Source: CBDCOD01 sp965219665 (GTDB taxonomy: Bacteria; Pseudomonadota; Gammaproteobacteria; CAKMZV01). Taken from it: 64,000 nt of DNA. The position numbers were made by a program, and so were the translations under genes. The DNA lies in contig CBDCOD010000021.1 in assembly GCA_965219665.1 (NCBI GenBank), positions 61,968-125,967 on the forward strand, given 5' to 3'. A model generated the notes under the pieces. It was not told the origin of the DNA, searched no databases, and saw only the letters and a list, made by a program, of their open reading frames with translations. Position 1 is the stretch's first letter, and each line of letters opens with the position of its first letter. Shown piece by piece: positions 61,087 through 64,000 of this stretch.

Positions 61087-62233
61087 AAAATGTAATTAGT
61101 CGCTTTATGTTGTTTTTCATTAATAACCGCTTTACGGAATTAACAGCAACAGGGTTGTAGTGCAGATTACCCTGTTTTGATCCTTTGTAACCAATGATGG
61201 GAACGTACCTTTTAAGCAAACGATAGCAAAAATGGTTCTCATTTATCAATACTATAAGACCCTGTTCTATATAGTCAAAAACTTTATTTGCCATAGCATA
61301 AGGCTCCTTAATTATAAATGCATTGAATTCAATAAGGACACCAATGTTATGCTGCCTGCATAACTTTATGTATTCAGCGTATGGCAGCCTCCCTAAACAA
61401 GTCAATTGTCCCTGTTTTTCTAGTGCTTTGGCTTTGGCGTAACTGGGGAGCCGTTCAAGTGATTTACGCGCAGCACACACTGTCAACTGCGCCTGCAGAT
61501 TCACGTTGAGCAGATGCACTATGGGCTTGAGCATACTCTCATGTAAGCCCCCTCCGTAAATCATTTTTTGTAAACCGGACTGCTTAAATAACTGAGCATT
61601 TTTCTCTTGCGATAGCACAGTTTCTGGATATTCCGGAAAGAAAAGAATTTGTTTTATTTTTACGCCTTTCTTCTTGAGCAATTGCCACTCTAAACTGCGA
61701 GAACACACCGCAGGGGCTCTTGCTACACACCACTCCTCTATCCACAACTTAACAGAAGAGGATTGAAGGGGGGAGTCAGTGTAGGCCAATAAAACATCGT
61801 AACTATCCAAAATCCAGCGTCTATGCCCCGCAACAGACAGCATAAACGCCATGCTATATCTGCCGTTATAAAGAGAGAGGTGTATGCACGGCTCATTCAC
61901 AAGCATCCGGATTGCCTGCAGTCTGCCGTTCATCTGATGCAGTTCAAATAGCGGGTGGCTGTAATTGAGTAATTCTAAATGCCTTTGAGCATTTAACCAC
62001 AAAAATTTAACGCGAACACCCTCTCGGTTCAGCGCTTTACTTAATTTAATTACACGTGCAATCCCCGTATTTTCTACATAAAAACATATCTCCTCTAGTT
62101 TTTTGCTAGCAGGGGTATTGGTTTTTTTGGTCTTGATTCTTCCATATAAGCCCCCTATAAAAAACAGCACTATACGGAAAATTGCCGCAATATCAGTGAC
62201 CAACCTTCTTGATGTTCCTGGCTTTATTAGCAT
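61073..62233 (-). CDS. Probable GT-B glycosyltransferase
   Basis: The 386-residue protein is not one I recognise in detail. It has a hydrophobic N-terminal stretch (residues 14-30), a Rossmann-like first half (EEICFYVENTGIARVIKLSKALNREGVRVKFLWL) and a second half with YGGGLHESMLKPIVHLLN, LTCLGRLPYAEYIKLCRQHNIGVLIEFN and AMANKVFDYIEQGLIVLI. That last pattern is the donor-binding side of GT4-like enzymes. It is encoded between aminotransferase and epimerase genes of the locus. Acceptor unknown. Confidence 0.65.
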   Translation of the reverse strand: MLIKPGTSRRLVTDIAAIFRIVLFFIGGLYGRIKTKKTNTPASKKLEEICFYVENTGIARVIKLSKALNREGVRVKFLWLNAQRHLELLNYSHPLFELHQMNGRLQAIRMLVNEPCIHLSLYNGRYSMAFMLSVAGHRRWILDSYDVLLAYTDSPLQSSSVKLWIEEWCVARAPAVCSRSLEWQLLKKKGVKIKQILFFPEYPETVLSQEKNAQLFKQSGLQKMIYGGGLHESMLKPIVHLLNVNLQAQLTVCAARKSLERLPSYAKAKALEKQGQLTCLGRLPYAEYIKLCRQHNIGVLIEFNAFIIKEPYAMANKVFDYIEQGLIVLINENHFCYRLLKRYVPIIGYKGSKQGNLHYNPVAVNSVKRLLMKNNIKRLITFYEKT

Positions 62234-62254
62234 ATTTTAGAAAATCTGCCCGCA

Positions 62255-63358
62255 CTAGTGGGAATATCCCTTTACACTGCCAGTAATATATTCTAATTCT
62301 TGATCACTTAAATCGGGGTTCATGGGTAAGGACAGCACTTCGTTAGCGGCACGCTCAGACTCAGGGAAATCACCCTTGCTGTACCCTAAATAGGCAAAGC
62401 ATTCCTGTAAGTGCAAAGGCTTTGGGTAGTGCACCGCAAATGGTATGCCTTGTGACTGCAAATGCTGTTGTAACGCACTTCTATCCGCGCAACGGATGGT
62501 ATATTGAGCCCACACACTCGTCCTATCCTCTGCAATAGTGGGCGTTTGGATATACTCTAAGTGCTGTAAATTGTCTGAATAATGCTGTGCAACCCTTTGC
62601 CGCTTGCTAATATCCTGTGCATAATGCCTTAATTTAACTCTCAAAATAGCAGCTTGTAAGGTATCCATACGCGCACACAACCCAATGTGGCTATGCTGAT
62701 AGCGTTCAGATTGCCCGTGGGCGCGTAAACATTTGATTTGAGCAGCAAGTATGGGATTTTGCGTAAATACCGCCCCGCCGTCCCCAAAGCACCCTAATGG
62801 CTTAGCAGGAAAAAAACTGGTGATGCTGATATGACCCAACGCACTATCGCTCATATTTTTATAGGTTGACCCAAAACTTTGCGCCCCATCAACAATGACG
62901 GACAAACCATGCTTATGAGCAATAGTAGATATAGCATCCATATTTGCAGGCTGCCCATAAAGCGATACCGGCATAATCGCCCGTGTTCTATCCGTGATGG
63001 CTGCCTCTATTTGCGCCACATCTATATTGAAGGTAACGGGGTCTATATCCACAAAAACAGGTTTTGCCATCAATAGCGCAATGGTCTCAGCAGTAGCAAT
63101 AAACGTAAACGGAGTGGTAATGACCTCATCATCAATGTCTATTTCCTGAGCCATGAGTGCCAGTTGCAACGCATCAGTACCACTGGCACAACTGATGGCA
63201 TGTGCTGCCCCTGTGAAATGTTGCAATTCGCTCTCTAAATCACGTACATCTTGACCCAAGATATAGTCTGAACGCTCGAGAACCCCGCCAATTGCATCAT
63301 CAATTTCTCGCTTATAGCGCTGATACTGTCGCTGTAAATTAGCAAAATCTACTTTCAT
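62255..63358 (-). CDS. DegT/DnrJ/EryC1/StrS sugar aminotransferase (copy 2, WbpE-like)
   Basis: The 367-residue PLP enzyme has DFANLQRQYQRYKREID, SCASGTDALQLALMAQEIDIDDEVITTPFTFIATAETI, DGAQSFGSTY, and the PLP lysine in TSFFPAKPLGCFGDGGAVF near residue 182. The FFPAKPLG form resembles WbpE and FdtB-type enzymes that aminate 3-keto sugars, whereas copy 1 has FSLHPLKNLG. So the locus could make two differently aminated sugars. First gene of the visible polysaccharide run. Confidence 0.88.
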   Translation of the reverse strand: MKVDFANLQRQYQRYKREIDDAIGGVLERSDYILGQDVRDLESELQHFTGAAHAISCASGTDALQLALMAQEIDIDDEVITTPFTFIATAETIALLMAKPVFVDIDPVTFNIDVAQIEAAITDRTRAIMPVSLYGQPANMDAISTIAHKHGLSVIVDGAQSFGSTYKNMSDSALGHISITSFFPAKPLGCFGDGGAVFTQNPILAAQIKCLRAHGQSERYQHSHIGLCARMDTLQAAILRVKLRHYAQDISKRQRVAQHYSDNLQHLEYIQTPTIAEDRTSVWAQYTIRCADRSALQQHLQSQGIPFAVHYPKPLHLQECFAYLGYSKGDFPESERAANEVLSLPMNPDLSDQELEYITGSVKGYSH

Positions 63359-63444
63359 AACTACTACAGTTTATGCTTTGGCAACTACGTGTTCCGAAAC
63401 CTCAAAATCAGAGAAAGGGTAAAAAAATGAGTAACAAGGATTAT

Positions 63445-63873
63445 CTAAGCAGCTATGCTATAGGATTGACTGGAACGTAACGGCGCCTGAATTTGAATGT
63501 CTTTTGAATTTAATACACACTTTAGTTCATCTATTTGTGATGCGCTCACTTGCAAAATACCTGAAGCCATTTGTCTAAACGCTTTTTCAATATCAATTGA
63601 TTTTTTGAACACCTCAAATAATGCCTTGTCAGTGTTTACTCCTAATTTGCCTTTAATCTCTTCTTCACTACTGCCCATCTCAGCGCGTAAAAAATAGATT
63701 TCTTCACTGCTCAAGCGCTTTTCTTGAACTAATAGAGCAGAAGCAATTAACTTATGCAACTGATTTATAGCCGGTATCATAATGCATTGTTCACCCATGT
63801 CGTCTGTAAATTCCAACCCACTTATAAAAACGTTATCCAAACCACATTCGATATACTGATATTTTGTACTCAC
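63445..63873 (-). CDS. HTH-type antitoxin-like regulator, degenerate
   Basis: The roughly 142-residue protein begins YQYIECGLDNVFISGLEF and then LHKLIASALLVQEKRLSSEEIYFLRAEMGSSEEEIKGKLGVN, a layout like HTH antitoxins of the MqsA/YgiT C-terminal type. The helix-turn-helix Gln residues are replaced by Ser and Glu, so DNA binding may be altered. I choose GTG at 63873 because GGGAG precedes it; TTG at 63885 is an alternative. It follows a toxin-like C-terminus by 22 bases. Confidence 0.55.
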   Translation of the reverse strand: MSTKYQYIECGLDNVFISGLEFTDDMGEQCIMIPAINQLHKLIASALLVQEKRLSSEEIYFLRAEMGSSEEEIKGKLGVNTDKALFEVFKKSIDIEKAFRQMASGILQVSASQIDELKCVLNSKDIQIQAPLRSSQSYSIAA

Positions 63874-63895
63874 CTCAACTCCCAAATTAAACGCT

Positions 63896-64000
63896 TTACG
63901 TATAAAAAGCGGTTATCAGTTTAATCCCTTTTTGACCTGGGACTGCAATTACCATTATACCTTTACCATCAAAATCTTCCCCAGTAATTCCAACCTTCCC
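63896..64000 (-). CDS. C-terminal fragment of a DUF4258-like toxin (cut by window edge)
   Basis: The last 34 codons of a protein enter from the window edge: GEDFDGKGIMVIAVPGQKGIKLITAFYT followed by TAA. The final VxxxITAFY strand is typical of small RelE/DUF4258-type toxins. The next gene on the same strand is HTH-like, which fits a toxin-antitoxin pair with the toxin first. Based on a short fragment. Confidence 0.4.
   Translation of the reverse strand, partial: GKVGITGEDFDGKGIMVIAVPGQKGIKLITAFYT

Noticed and set aside
1..64000. CRISPR array, insertion sequence or prophage
   Set aside because: No regularly spaced short direct repeats with unique spacers, no transposase-like ORF and no phage structural gene was seen. 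The repeats at 604-4582 have attC geometry instead.

Overview
The window looks like chromosomal DNA of a gammaproteobacterium of moderate-to-low GC. The evidence is gene content and order: pcm-surE, rpsA-ihfB, hemCDXY, waaA, modABC, a pst-phoU operon with Pseudomonas-type large PstC and PstA, a ComM/YifB protein, a UPF0149 (YgfB) protein and RluB. I cannot name the genus. There is one tRNA (Gln, anticodon TTG). I see no rRNA, CRISPR array, insertion sequence or phage module.

Positions 1 to about 4980 are an accessory block that I read as an integron gene-cassette array. Every gene lies on the minus strand, and the genes are separated by imperfect inverted repeats bounded by R''/R' type heptamers (attC-like sites). 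Cargo, in reading order from high to low coordinate: a restriction-modification cassette (DNA methyltransferase with a frameshift, an HNH nuclease and small ORFs), a NYN-domain nuclease cassette with a structured leader, an HNH (McrA-like) nuclease cassette, then a decayed small secreted protein followed by hicA and the start of hicB. Three near-identical cassettes of about 110-170 bp carry no ORF. Their attC has a conserved extended -10-like sequence pointing at the next gene. No integrase gene is visible, and the array abuts comM, so this may be an integrase-less attC cluster or the end of a larger array.

Positions 4980-52420 are core genome. comM and metY are followed by a phosphate uptake operon pstC-pstA-pstB-phoU-pstS with a clear terminator. 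A minus-strand group follows: iclR-type regulator, hpf, pcm, surE; then fkpB-like and a DUF4396-like membrane gene on plus; then ihfB, rpsA, ftsK, a DUF1624 membrane gene and a class-1B-like pyrD on minus. A plus-strand group runs MFS, thioredoxin-like, TolC-like, adaptor-like, waaC, modABC. A minus-strand group carries ygfB-like, a YeeE/YedE thiosulfate transporter, dadA, dcd, mrp, an M23 peptidase, lipB and a Mip/FkpA-like PPIase. Next on plus: a solute-binding lipoprotein, yciO-like, an S2P protease, rluB, tRNA-Gln, prs, two small membrane ORFs and mltB. Last on minus: waaA, an apparently inactive MltB-family protein and hemCDXY.

Positions 52450-63360 are a minus-strand surface polysaccharide locus. 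It holds a flippase, two tandem LpxD-like acyltransferases, a GmhA-like isomerase, an HldE-like enzyme with reversed domain order, two NAD-dependent epimerases, two DegT-family aminotransferases and a glycosyltransferase, many with overlapping ends. It points to a nucleotide-activated heptose and N-acylated amino sugars. The window ends in a probable toxin/HTH-antitoxin pair, the toxin cut by the window edge.
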